From: Paralvinella palmiformis
Taxonomy: Eukaryota > Annelida > Polychaeta > Terebellida > Alvinellidae
Reading direction: 5' to 3'
DNA length: 64,000 bases
NCBI GenBank assembly: GCA_025642065.1
Contig: JAODUP010000702.1
Location: 228,501 to 292,500, forward strand
The position numbers and the translations under genes were made by a program. Below, piece by piece: positions 1 through 10,706 of the stretch. Within the stretch, counting starts at the first letter, position 1. Every line of letters starts with the position of its first letter. The notes below the pieces were generated by a model. It was given only the letters and a program-made list of their open reading frames with translations. It ran no database searches and was not told the origin of the DNA.

Positions 1-840
1 CCCAGGAGTGTCTTACCACATATTTGTTATTTTAAGGGAAATGGAATGCAGTATACAATAAATAGTAATAATAATAAATAATAATAATAATATTTGCCCC
101 CAGATATATATAGTAAAGGCAATATATAGTAACTAATTCAGGTAAGATATATACGTTATAATATATAATATCTTGTCATAATGATGTGCATTTTTTAAAT
201 ATCAGAGACAAAAAAAACCCCCACAAATATATGCACAATTCATAATAACTTGTATCATCCTATAGGATGGTATTGCATACAATATTTGTTTGTGAATTTA
301 ACGCTATCAAGGTATTTGTTTAATAATACGTTTTTCATTTGAACATTTATGTTTTTTGGATGTATGCACGACTAACATTTCCGTCCATTTATTCCACAGC
401 TTTGGAATAATAAAATTTGGGAGAATTTCGACAAATGTATTTCTTTGTATATCAGTATAAATATTTGAAGCTCACCCTGTATGTATATGTGGGTGTCGTA
501 ATTATGTCGAAACCTATTTTTGAATGAAATTCGGAGTTTATTTGTTTCATAGCCATGCACGAAAGGAATAGACTGTTGTTCCTAAACGTCTGATATGTGT
601 TAGTATTTTTCAGGTTTTAAACAATGGATCAGTGTGTGATATGTGTGTCATCTTATTTATTATTCGAATAGCTTTTATTTTCGTCATTGTGAATTACTGG
701 ATCATTCAGTATCCGAGAATATACTGATGAAAGTAAAAGGTGTGTGGTGTTGACTTAGGCAAGGAGTTCTTTACTTTATTTCTTATGAACACGCTTCTTT
801 ATATTTTATTATTTATACGTTGAATATGACCTGCCTAAAA
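1..840. other. AT-rich non-coding DNA upstream of receptor pseudogene
   Basis: This stretch is AT-rich with a short AATAAT-type tract near 65-95. I see no sustained coding frame, RNA gene or recognisable transposon. The short minus-strand frame at 372-560 has no recognisable motif. I could not see the conserved non-coding exon that precedes the other receptor copies. Confidence 0.6.
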
Positions 841-1037
841 TGTTAAAGCTCAACGGTACTAATTTTAAGGATATACTGGAAGGTGCAACATCGTTCATCA
901 CCAAAGTGGAACAATTGATATTTAATCTATATACGGCCATGATATTTTAGGTGTTAGTCTGGGCAAAGGACTATTGTCTTTTAATCGATACTAAATTCCA
1001 TTTTCCATACTTTGTAATTCTGTTGAACACCTTTCAC

Positions 1038-1133
<96 letters not shown>

Positions 1134-1926
1134 GCTTGGATATAATCCATTTCGAGGAAGTCTGCTTAGTTGTGGGATAAACAAAATGTTTGCTTCTACA
1201 GAATGGCGTATCCCTTGGCATAATATGTTCATAGTCTGTGAGGAGCGTATCATTTTCTTTCTTTATCCATTTGGTATTATTTTCGTTGTTGCTACTGTAT
1301 TTAGTATTCTCTGAGTTATTAAAGTTAAATATAATTGTGCGTTAACAGCTTTCCTTTGTGTACCAACTATTTAACGATGGGTGATCATTGTGGAAATGAT
1401 TGTTTGCTATTTTCTATGTATAACACCTTTCCTGATCTCAAATATATGACTGATTTTGCTAATCAGCAAACAACGGAGTGCAATTGCCATCTACTTACAG
1501 TCTTTACAGTAAACTGATGTTCTAAGCAGAAATGACAAACAATTCACTCAAATACAAGAGGCTAACGACCACAAGAAGGATGTTGCTACCTCAGGAAATA
1601 TAAGCTGTAAACTCAGTGATAAAATCGTTCAAGTTGTGTTTCTTATAAAAACTATAATAAAACCTCTGAAATTTAGATATTCATAACGCTTACATAGAGT
1701 ATAATAGGCTTTTGTGGCTTATTATCTTTCCAGCTATAGTTGATATTGCTTTTATTCGTACTAATATGAGCTTCATATATATCGAATTAAGCATTTCAAT
1801 CAAATACCGAATACTAAGAAGGTTTATAATATATTTGCCTATAATATTGGATTTTGTTAATCCATTGTTGTTTATTGAATTTAATAAGCCGCTGAAATTA
1901 AAGTTCAATACACTAGTCAAACAATA
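841..1926 (+). pseudogene. decayed class A-like GPCR (receptor copy 1)
   Basis: This is a degenerate relative of the receptors at 18.8, 34.6 and 50-51 kb, recognised by translating all frames. Near 870-920 it reads FKDILEGATSFITKVEQLIF, matching the N-terminal block of the intact copies. Around 985-1020 it keeps KFHFPYFVILLNTF (TM2). After the (TA)n tract it keeps GYNPFRGS and a damaged TM3 end with EERIIFFLYPF. At 1380-1480 there is a damaged TM5 plus the start of loop 3. At 1712-1926 an open frame covers TM6-TM7 and ends in YRILRRFIIYLPIILDFVNP and FNKPLK. Several frameshifts and stops, plus the TA insertion between TM2 and loop 1, rule out a functional protein. TM7 reads N-P where the other copies have S-P, perhaps the ancestral state. 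The assignment is solid by similarity within the window; the function is not known. Confidence 0.85.
1039..1127. repeat. (TA)n microsatellite inside receptor pseudogene
   Basis: About 45 TA units lie between the TM2 remnant and the loop-1/TM3 remnant of receptor copy 1. Confidence 0.95.
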
Positions 1927-2350
1927 ATTTGTAAGGAAACTAGTATTATTAATGGTCAAAGACAAACCATACAGGTCAAATTGTATTTATTATCAGCTTT
2001 AAATGTTGCTTCTACGGATAACTATATGGACTTTCCCAATTTAACTAAGAGTTTAGAATAATCATTAAAACATTAATTTTAAAGAATAAACAGTTTAATT
2101 TGTTGTCTTTTGTGAATGGTGCATATATGGAAAATTTAAATACGAATTAAATTTTTCATGAATAATATCCCATTGAAAGAGATTTGGACAACACCATTTT
2201 AGTCTATGCGGATATCACAATAGTTACGTAATACGGCCTCGGTCGATGTGACGGAGAAAGACTACATGGTGGATACCACTGTCATAGGAGTTGCCAATAT
2301 ATTTGCTATTGCCGATATCGAAATCCCAACCATTTTCCCAACAATAGTCA
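1927..2350. other. AT-rich spacer
   Basis: Non-coding, AT-rich. I see no gene here. It includes the 3' side of receptor copy 1, but I could not clearly match it to the 3' flanks of the other copies. Confidence 0.5.
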
Positions 2351-2368
2351 TACACACACACACACACA
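2351..2368. repeat. short (CA)n tract
   Basis: Nine CA units directly before the truncated LINE fragment; this may mark its 5' truncation junction. Confidence 0.85.
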
Positions 2369-2369
2369 T

Positions 2370-2990
2370 GTGCGCATAGTGGACCAAGCCATCCTAACCC
2401 ACGAACAGAGAAGATGGAAAGCAGGGCTTGTAGACAAAGGAGCCCATAGGTTTCTGCGTGTTCATGAATCGCTACAACCTAGTGTGATATACTCAGTCAT
2501 AAAATCTAAAGTGGAATGTCGAAAATCTTTGATGAATAATGCGAGGCTTCTGGCCTACCCAGAGAAGTTAGACAATGCTGATATATGTACAGTATGTGGT
2601 CAGGAGTACACCGAAACCGTAGAACACTATGTAATGAGGTGCGGAGGAATAGTTGATTCACGCTCTAAAGCCTGGGACAATATTCTTGACACATTAGATT
2701 GTGAACAAGAAGTTCAATTGCTCAGTTCTACAGACCAAGTTTGTGTAGATACTATCTTATCAAAACATAATTCTTTATTTAATGATATCGATAATTACAT
2801 TGAATTTTGTTGTATAGCTGGAAATGAACTATTTTCTCGAATGGAGGTCATGCGCTAGACAAGCGCTTCCCATAACAATGAACATTTCATCATGTAGATG
2901 TGTGTAAATGCCTGTATATATAGTTACTGTTATTCGATTTTATTTAAACCTAATTATCTTTCAACCACAAATAATAAAGTAAGTAAGTTT
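2370..2990 (+). mobile_element. 3' end of a non-LTR retrotransposon (C-terminal RT ORF plus tail)
   Basis: The open frame 2370-2858 (162 residues) begins inside a longer protein and keeps a typical LINE C-terminal zinc-binding pattern: C-x2-C in ICTVCGQEYTETVEHYVMRC (about residues 72-91), completed by H and C to give C-x2-C-x8-H-x4-C. Such CCHC-like motifs follow the reverse transcriptase and RNase H-like regions in I/ingi/CR1-type elements. After the stop, about 110 bp of 3' UTR runs into AATAATAAAGTAAGTAAG near 2969-2986, a short tandem tail like those ending many I-group LINEs. The RT domain is absent, so this is a 5'-truncated insertion. Clade assignment is inferred. The frame is intact, which suggests a fairly young copy. 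Confidence 0.7.
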
Positions 2991-4937
2991 GTGTCGAATG
3001 AAGTGAAATTACAAATCCAAGGTAGATTTGGCATTCAATGAATGGTAAAATGAATTGTTTTGTTCATTTGGTGACTTTTATAGGATAATACCAATCAAAA
3101 TTACGTGTGTATAATCTAACAGGTAACGATAAATCTTGATACCTGAAATTGAGTTTATGATTGCTGTAAAGAAATGATTAACACAGTGCGGAAAATAAAC
3201 AGGTCGGGTTTAATTTGTTGTCTTGCAAACTTAATAATGACAGCTTTAACGGTCACTATATTTGGATAATTGTTGGTTTGATAAGATTCATGGTATGTGA
3301 CCATCCGATTGGTGATGTTACTAGACGTATGATAAGCAATTACTGATCACAGTATTAACCGAATATTCTGGTAAATTAAAACAGGAATTAATGATGGAAA
3401 TACTTTAATTTTGGAATAACACAAGTACAAACGTGATCTTGAATATAAATATTGCTAATCATGAATTATAATAAATACCCTAAAAATTAATTCTCAAAGT
3501 AATTTGGGCCATTTGCATATTCATATAATTACAATTTTGAGATGCTGATTATTAATTGCATTCGTGTTTAAAGGTAGAAGAAATTGCGTCCATCCCTAAT
3601 TCTTCTATACTCGCTTGAATGTTACTTTATTTATTAAAAATGATCAAAAGTATATTAAACAAGCCAGTGGCAAGCCAGTAACATTATTACATTTCATCAA
3701 CAATAAGTGGTATCATGTCGGTAAATACACGGCTTAGAGTCGTCTGATGACGTATGGTATGGTATTACAACATCAAAGTGCATTTTATTATCCATGGTAG
3801 TCTTAAAGAGTCTTACACAGTATGGTTGGGACTTTCAGGGTATTAAAGCTCCACACCGGGGATATTATCTCGTTCTAATCTTCAAAAAAAAAAAAAACAG
3901 GTGTTTGATGTGTATTTGCAATAACGTGTATTTAGTTAATACTAGGTCACTTTAATTCTATTTTTCTCGGATAATAATGAGCTTTTATAAGGTTTTCACA
4001 TAGTAAACTTTGTTCTGGAGTCTTTCTACAACTACATATAAGCCATGTAATGGCCTTCTATCTATCGTAGCTACAACAACAAAACGCTGACTCTTTTACA
4101 ATTGTTTAACTGTTGTTTATGTTATTAGGAACGCTGTTATTTGGAAACAGGTGCTCCAGTACTTGTTATATTAAGACCTTAAGTTTAAATGAAGCATTGT
4201 TTAATATTACGGACCATAATAACAGACGGCACAAATATGATTACAGAAAGGGCCTACGTGGTCCTTTAATTCAATCTTGAGAAAAATATTTTAAAATTAT
4301 CCAGTTAATTGCAATGTGATCAGTCATAAATGGTGTGTCCTATCCATAACTTCAGTAGTGCGGAGTCGTCGAGTAGAAGCATATGTACAGGGATATATAA
4401 AATTTTCAGTACATGATTATCCTAAGCGAGGATGCTCACGGAAAAAATAAGAAATATATTGTTTTCAATTACATTATAACAGCAAAAATTGGATATTTAA
4501 CACACCTCTAAGCATTTCTCAAGCGTTGTTCTATATAACATTTAGATCATTTCATAAGGCTACACCACTAGCATTATTTACAAGTTAGATGTAATGTTTA
4601 AAATACTCCTCCGCTTCATTGTCTTTTACAATATCAAACCTAATGTCGCATAAACAGACCGTCAACAAAGCAATTAATAACGACAACAATCGTCATTTCC
4701 TTATGCTTTCTTGGATAATTCGTGGCACATTATATGCACTTAACGATATTTAAAAAAACATTCGGCTTTACAAGGGGTGAAGTATAAACGACACCTAAAC
4801 GGGAAATGAACTTTCAAAAATGAATCGTTTCCCAATTTCACTAGTGTACAACATCGCCGAGTTGGCTTATGGACGCCTTATATAACGATATGCCAATCCT
4901 CAGAAAGTTTATCATTTTATTTTAGTGAAATGGAAGA
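2991..4937. other. AT-rich intergenic DNA
   Basis: There is no convincing coding frame. A poly(A) run of 14 lies near 3885-3898. I see no RNA gene or transposon domain. Confidence 0.55.
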
Positions 4938-5341
4938 TCATTTATTACATCGTCTTTCTTGACGGTCTATATGTGTATATATGAAGGTTCCCTCTGTGTG
5001 TTTTGTCTGGGTTAAATACGAAACTGTATATTCTTGTATCCCTGCATGCATACATAATATGCGATAACTATTATGAGCCGTAAACTTTGGAATCACATTC
5101 GTGAGGCTCAGAATAAGAAAAGCAAATGGAAAGCAAAACGCCAACAAGGAAAACAAATATTAAAATAGTACGTTATTAAAAGACAGAATATATCAATCTG
5201 AACGAATAACAAGAACTATAAATAAGTAAATGATAATATTAATATGAAATTTATAATCGCACAAAAGTTTAATTTCTGAAATAGACAGCGTAAATAAAAT
5301 AACCAGGTAGCCATCAAAGCTAAAATTGTGCGTGTGTCTGT
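4938..5341. other. AT-rich spacer with short meaningless frames
   Basis: The minus-strand frame at 4938-5156 lacks any recognisable motif and runs toward a microsatellite. I see nothing else. Confidence 0.45.
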
Positions 5342-5344
5342 GTG

Positions 5345-5482
5345 TTAATATGTGTGTGTGTGTGTGTATTCTTGTGTGAGTGTGTGTGTGTGTATGTATG
5401 TATGTGTGTATATATGTATGTATGCATATATGCATATATGTACATGTATATGTACATGTATATATGTATGTATGTATGCATT
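5345..5482. repeat. (TG)n/(TATG)n compound microsatellite
   Basis: A TG tract grades into ATGT/ACATGTATATG-type units. Long Cys/Val/Met/Tyr-rich or His/Thr-rich frames across it are translation artefacts. Confidence 0.95.
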
Positions 5483-6060
5483 TATGTATGTAGGCGCGAG
5501 ATACAGGACCCCAAATCTTCATATCATCCGAATCGAACTCATATATCTTGAGGAGCAGAAAGATGTTGGTTATTGTTTACAAAAAGCGACATCACTGAGT
5601 CAACCATAGATGTACTGCAAATTACCAACATCAATGGCAGAAGTTAGTCCATCCATTATTTCATTACCTAAGTAGGCACTGGATCTAACCCATATGAGAG
5701 TCTGTGCGATTGAACAATTATCTCATTGAACTCAATCATTAGAGGTGTTGCAAAATATCCCTAGCATTTACCCATGAATATATTACCCGCACGCATAGCA
5801 ATATTTCAGAAACATATTTGGCGATTCTCGAATGTGGTACTAAATTATTATAAAAACTTAATAATCACGTATCTTGAATATTTGTACGACTGGTGGTGTT
5901 TTCCGGTGTCTGGTAATTTAATGAATGACAGGTTTGTTACAGTCAAATCTTCATACTTGCCTTTGATCTCCTGCTGGACTCACTGATTAAACAGCCACAA
6001 CCTACGTGGTTATATGATACGCTATATTGTCGAATATGTACATAAAAGTCAAAAGGAAAG
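5483..6060. other. unassigned DNA between microsatellite and gene-like repeat copy A
   Basis: No coding frame of note. The plus frame at 5774-5986 shows no motif I recognise. Confidence 0.45.
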
Positions 6061-6958
6061 AAGGGTGTGATTTATGGACCAATAGGTCTTAAAAGATGTT
6101 TAATTTGTTTTTTAATTCTGAGCCAGAGCCAATACATAAACTCTAAATACTTCATACTAATTCGAATTTCTTCCCAAATAGCATAAATAATAGAAATGTG
6201 TATCGATCTTGACATCTTCCTAAAAATCTTCAATGATGCTGTATATATTTCTATTGCCGTCATCAGTGATTTGTTATTCATATTCAGTGTTCTCACTGTA
6301 CTTGTCCAGTTATTTATCTGTGCGAAACTCACTTACACTGCACACTTGTTACGCTGAAATCGGCATTAGGACAGTAGTTAATATTTGACGTACTTCTGAT
6401 TATCTAGACTCTCCACCTGGATATCTAAAATATTAGCAAAGTACGGCAGATAGGAGTTTGAACTATTCAGGCAGGCAGCAAAATCTCCATGAACGTTTCT
6501 ATTAAATAATCCTGTTGTATTTTCCGTTAACTTCAGACTGCAATCGTTAGTCCACCTAATACCAATGTCGAAAAGAACTGTTCCATACTTCTTTTCATTT
6601 CTTGCGATTAACTGATATAAATCATTGTTCCTGCGTTAACCCTATTTTAGTGGTCAAGCATGAAGCCATCATTGTTCCACTATTGTTACGAAGCATTACA
6701 TTTGTCTTCAACAACTCTAAACTTCGATCAGCTGTCTTTCCAGTAAATCTAACCCTCATATTGTCTCCTTAATGATGTCTAGCGGATCATTGGTAATCAT
6801 ACCCTTGTACAAAATACGTAATAGTTCTGAACAGCCGATAGGTGTCGTCCCAAAAGACCTCAGTAACATTTCCGCCATCAGTAGAAAAAGGTGTATAAAG
6901 GAATATTACTATTTTCAAAAGAAAGGACTTACATGTACTATGTTCATCATTGTTTGTG

Positions 6959-7100
6959 CGCGCGTGTATGTGTGATTGTGTGCCTGTGTTTGTGAATGTA
7001 TGTATGCATGCGTGTGTGTGTGTACGTGTGATTGTGTGCCTGTGTTTGTGAATGTATGTATGTATTCGTGTGTGTGTGTGTGTGTGTGTGTGATTGTGTT
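6959..7100. repeat. TG-rich tract with 56 bp tandem duplication
   Basis: A unit beginning TGTGATTGTGTGCCTG at 6971 recurs at 7027, a period of 56 bp, within a TG/TATG-rich stretch. It lies between two blocks of gene-like repeat copy A. Confidence 0.85.
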
Positions 7101-7814
7101 CATATGTACCTAAGATGCTTCCACATCGTAATGTATTCGAGGTATTGAGAATGAAATACCTATCAATAGTCCATTACTTGTAACGAGATATCTCAAACTT
7201 GCTATTATTGCGTCAAATAATAAATCTATATGCATAATACCCTGCAGCTCTACAATTACTAATGGATTGGGTTTACCAGAAATGAAACTCATACTATATC
7301 ACTGATAGCAATTATAGTTCTCTATATAAGTTTCAAGTTGCATCTATTCCCATTGAAAGGGATAAAGAAAGGCGTATGGAAGAGATTTTAGATAACGATC
7401 TGCTTGCTTACAGTAGAGGTTATTGAAAGGAAGCTACTCACTTGTAAGTGCATACTCACATCGATGATATACCGTATATATACTTAAATGATGTTCAGTA
7501 TTTTGTCACCAGAGCAACATGTGAGGGAAACTGAGAATATTTGCATTAAGGTAGGATCCAGTTATATGCATTTTTCCATTTCTGTGGGAAATCTAAGGTT
7601 TATATTTGATACAATTCTATGTTTATGTATTGTTATTATCAAATAAAAATCTGTCGATTATTAGAAAGTACATTAATGGTGAGAAATGATCAACTTATAA
7701 TTGATTAACTGAACTGCTGCAGTTCATTTCTATCTCATCATATATTGGTGCATTGTTCTACAGTATCCTTCTCTGGCAAACTTAGGGCGTAGAAATGAGT
7801 TATGTCAATCTATA

Positions 7815-7840
7815 GCACGCGGGTTTAAATCCCGGAGGTC
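7815..7840 (+). other. isolated tRNA T-arm/B-box-like segment
   Basis: CGGG-TTTAAAT-CCCG forms a 4 bp stem with a 7 nt loop and resembles a pol III B box. I see no matching A box upstream, so this is at most a SINE scrap. Confidence 0.25.
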
Positions 7841-8401
7841 TATCTAAGAATAGTATTTGAGCTTTCAATTGGGCCCCCTTGCCTTTGAGAATCAGTCCGT
7901 ACAATTATTCTACCAAAAAGTGGCAAATATTTAACATTAGGTGAAATATATTATGTCAATATGTTCGTGCTTTGAACAAACCTGGAGTTTTTACACTCTT
8001 TTCCTATGTTGAATGCTATCAGTACGCAATAGATTCACGAACAATTGACCATGAAAATACAAACGTCAGTTGATACAGTTAAATAAACCTCCCCTCAAAC
8101 AGTAAAATGCTTCAAACTTCACCCTTTTTGAGCCCGATTTTAGTCTTTTCATAAATCAAAAGCATCGAGATCTATTGTTATCACATCACCGTCATATGTA
8201 TTATATATGGACTGACAATGTGTATGATATATTTGTTATCTGTGATATTAGATAATTCCATTAGCAAAGTAATTAAGTTAATTGGTATTGACTCCATGTT
8301 ATTTGGCCATTTCCCACGGGGCGAAAGATAGAGAGAGAGGGGGATAGATAAGAGAGCAATTAATGTAAAGAACTTGACAATAAACAAATAAAACACACAC
8401 A

Positions 8402-8929
8402 CAACTTGTATATAGAGTAAAATGTTTAATAATTGAAAGAAGTAGAAAATATAACATTTTCCCTAACCTAAATAATCGTACGTGTTTAGTATCCACACAA
8501 CACATTACTGAATATCACATCGAAAAGTATTACTGAACGAATATTGAAGTAATTTATTAAGTTTATTATAGGAAATGTAATATATAGAGTTACTAATAGA
8601 TTAAGGGGTTAGGGGTATTTATATAACACTAGGTTCCTCGTAAAGATATTCATTATTTAATTGGCGACATCTTTCAGTAATATAATTCATTTGGTCCATT
8701 ATTACTATTTCGGAATATTTATCTGATTTTTACATGACTTTATTTTTATTTTTGCGTAGGTTCTTCAGTTGTTAAATTTGGTTTCTACAGCAGGACTTTA
8801 ATTAAGTAAACTTATTTATGAATTATAATAAATTGTGATTAGTTCCCTTGTCCCACTACGCCTCAATCCAATACTTATGAACACTAAATTAGGTTTGGAT
8901 AAACGTTCACTTAGTGATTAACGGAAATA
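8402..8929. other. AT-rich spacer
   Basis: Non-coding AT-rich DNA between copy A and the 8.93 kb direct repeat. No gene seen. Confidence 0.45.
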
Positions 8930-9676
8930 TATGACGATTAGCTGTTAGGTTCGAATAAATCATAGTATTTACTCAGGCTTAAGACGAATTTTGTTTCTAA
9001 TCCAGTAATAATCCATTGTGCAGTATTGCACCGTTTCTAAATGTAGGCGGTGTAAATATCATCACATCTTTAACAGACAGTAATGTGCCTACACAAAGCC
9101 TAAACTTTCAATGTGGTTAGAGAAGAACTTGCGAGGCCAGACCCGTCGAACGTCTTTCGATATGGTCCATATATGGTAGGATTTATTTAATTAGTTGAAC
9201 ACGGTATAAAGCAGAGGTCAGCACCTGTGGCGTCGAATTGTTGTACGTGTAGGTTTCTTTTGAACCACAATAAATTACCGCTGAATATAAAGAGAGGTGT
9301 CAAAGTAGTTATCTTGTGTGTGAAGTAACTCGCCACTGAATCACACGCACGTGTTGCTTGGTGCGAGCTATGGTATCAAATGGTATGTTTTTACGTGCTC
9401 CCGCTTTTGTACGTAGCCTGCATGTAACCGCTTTCCTGTGGGCGTGACATATTTGTCGCGTACGAAACATTAATTAGCTGTTCCCCACAGGCTAATGAAT
9501 AGCCCATATGTAAATATAGGTCTACGATTAAATAGATATATGGGGATGTAGTACATTTTATGCTTACATTGATGTATGCATAGTTAATATTATGTATATG
9601 GAGGCAGAGGACTCAGAGGATGTTTGGATGTTGATGTTCTGATCCATTCCCACTATATATGTATCCTAAAACATAC
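8930..9676 (+). repeat. direct repeat, left copy (with 384 bp extra segment)
   Basis: This matches 10108-10504 in the same orientation. Shared landmarks are ATTAGCTGTTAG/ATTAACTGTTAG at the start, CAATTGTGCAGTATTGC-type text about 90 bp in, a TTTGTCGC-TACGAAA block, and GGATGTTTGGATGTTGATGT near the end. Between about 9064 and 9447 this copy carries sequence absent from the right copy. No protein is recognisable, so the repeat type is unknown. Confidence 0.75.
9212..9231 (+). mobile_element. possible hAT-type terminal sequence
   Basis: CAGAGGTCAGCACCTGTGGC closely resembles the common hAT terminal inverted repeat pattern CAGRGGTCRGCAACCTG. It lies inside the 384 bp segment unique to the left direct-repeat copy. 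I found no matching opposite terminus, so this is at most a truncated non-autonomous element. Confidence 0.3.
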
Positions 9677-10107
9677 ATTGCGCGAACCTAACATCAGGCC
9701 TCTTTCAATCCAGATTCCTTATTACACCAATGTAAGAAGGTTATGCCGTCATTGCAACATCTTTTACTCTATTATCCTTGCTATTTATCATGTAGAATGC
9801 GTATTGTATTCGTCTTATATGGTCTGGTGAAGCTACCTATTATTTCATATCATGCTGTTTAATGGATATATACTCCTGGAAGCATTTTTTACTCTGGCAA
9901 ACATATCCATGGGTTTTAAGTCGTGGACAGATTTTTCCCATATTTTGTGTAATCAGGTTAAACCCATATAGGATGATCGTTGAATGAATTGCTCTTATAA
10001 ATCCAGCGTGTTTTTTGGCAGTATCGGAGATCTGCCTGAAATCCGCTGTTCTCGACTATTGGTCAAATAGATCACGTGAATAGGCGCTAAATTAAGGGTG
10101 GAAGAAC
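9677..10107. other. spacer between the two direct-repeat copies
   Basis: Unassigned DNA. The frame at 9624-9830 spans the repeat end and has no motif. Confidence 0.45.
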
Positions 10108-10504
10108 GTATGAGGATTAACTGTTAGGGTGTGGTAAAAATACTATTTACTCAAGATTGAGACAATATTTCGTTCTAGTTCAGTAATAATCAATTGTGCA
10201 GTATTGCTAATTTGTTTTTTGAACTAAATCACTTCACAGTTTCCATATCTAGGTGGTGTAAATCTTATCAAAGATATTTGTCGCATACGAAAAACGGTTT
10301 AGTTGCGCTACACATGCTGACGAGTAGCCCAGACCCATGCATAGATCCACGACTTTATAGATATATAGCGATGCAGAACATTTTATATTTAGATTGATCT
10401 ATGTATAGTAGTTTTACTGATATATATAGCGGTATGTGTTTCAAAGGATGTTTAGATGCTGATGTTCTGAGCCAGTGCCACTATGTATGTACCCTAGAAC
10501 ACAA
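10108..10504 (+). repeat. direct repeat, right copy
   Basis: The shorter partner of 8930-9676. It lacks the internal segment of the left copy and runs straight from the AAATCTTATC block to ATATTTGTCGCATACG. It ends next to a CA-rich tract at 10501-10550. Confidence 0.75.
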
Positions 10505-10595
10505 CACACACACACACACGCACACACGCACACGCATAGACATACGCACATAATATATATACAATATGATATAGAAACTAACTCTAATTTTATAT

Positions 10596-10706
10596 AGATA
10601 AATTACTTGAAAAATATAGCCAAGATATTGGAAGTGAATGGCAATTCGCTGATGAAAGCCTTAGAAATATATAGAACATCGATGGATAATTTCCTGAATG
10701 AAGCTA
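10596..10706 (+). pseudogene. gene-like repeat family, copy C (3' tip only)
   Basis: About 110 bp match the 3' blocks of copies A and B. Read in frame it gives NSLMKALEIYRTSMDNFL, against LMTAIEIYTASLKIF in copy A and LMKALKIYTTSMKIF in copy B. The match stops at both sides, with the 5' side near the CA tract ending at about 10550. Confidence 0.55.

Larger units (their letters stand above)
6072..8401 (-). pseudogene. gene-like repeat family, copy A (unclassified, broken)
   Basis: I do not recognise this family. Copy A joins blocks that occur separately elsewhere. Its 5' block (8401-8231) and middle block (7374-7110) match copy D at 55367-55520 and 56090-56457. Its 3' block (about 6918-6190) matches copy B at 28580-29440, and its last 110 bp match copy C. 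The 3' frame ends in a helical segment at 6332-6072 with GFAQ-like and LMTAIEIYTASLKIF motifs. The frame is broken by stops and frameshifts, one of them a TGA at the same place as in copy B. A TG tract (6959-7100) sits between the middle and 3' blocks and may be intronic: the middle block ends with a possible donor, CTTAG/GTACAT. The encoded protein would be mostly helical. It could be a dead multi-exon gene family or an unknown transposable element. Confidence 0.5.
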
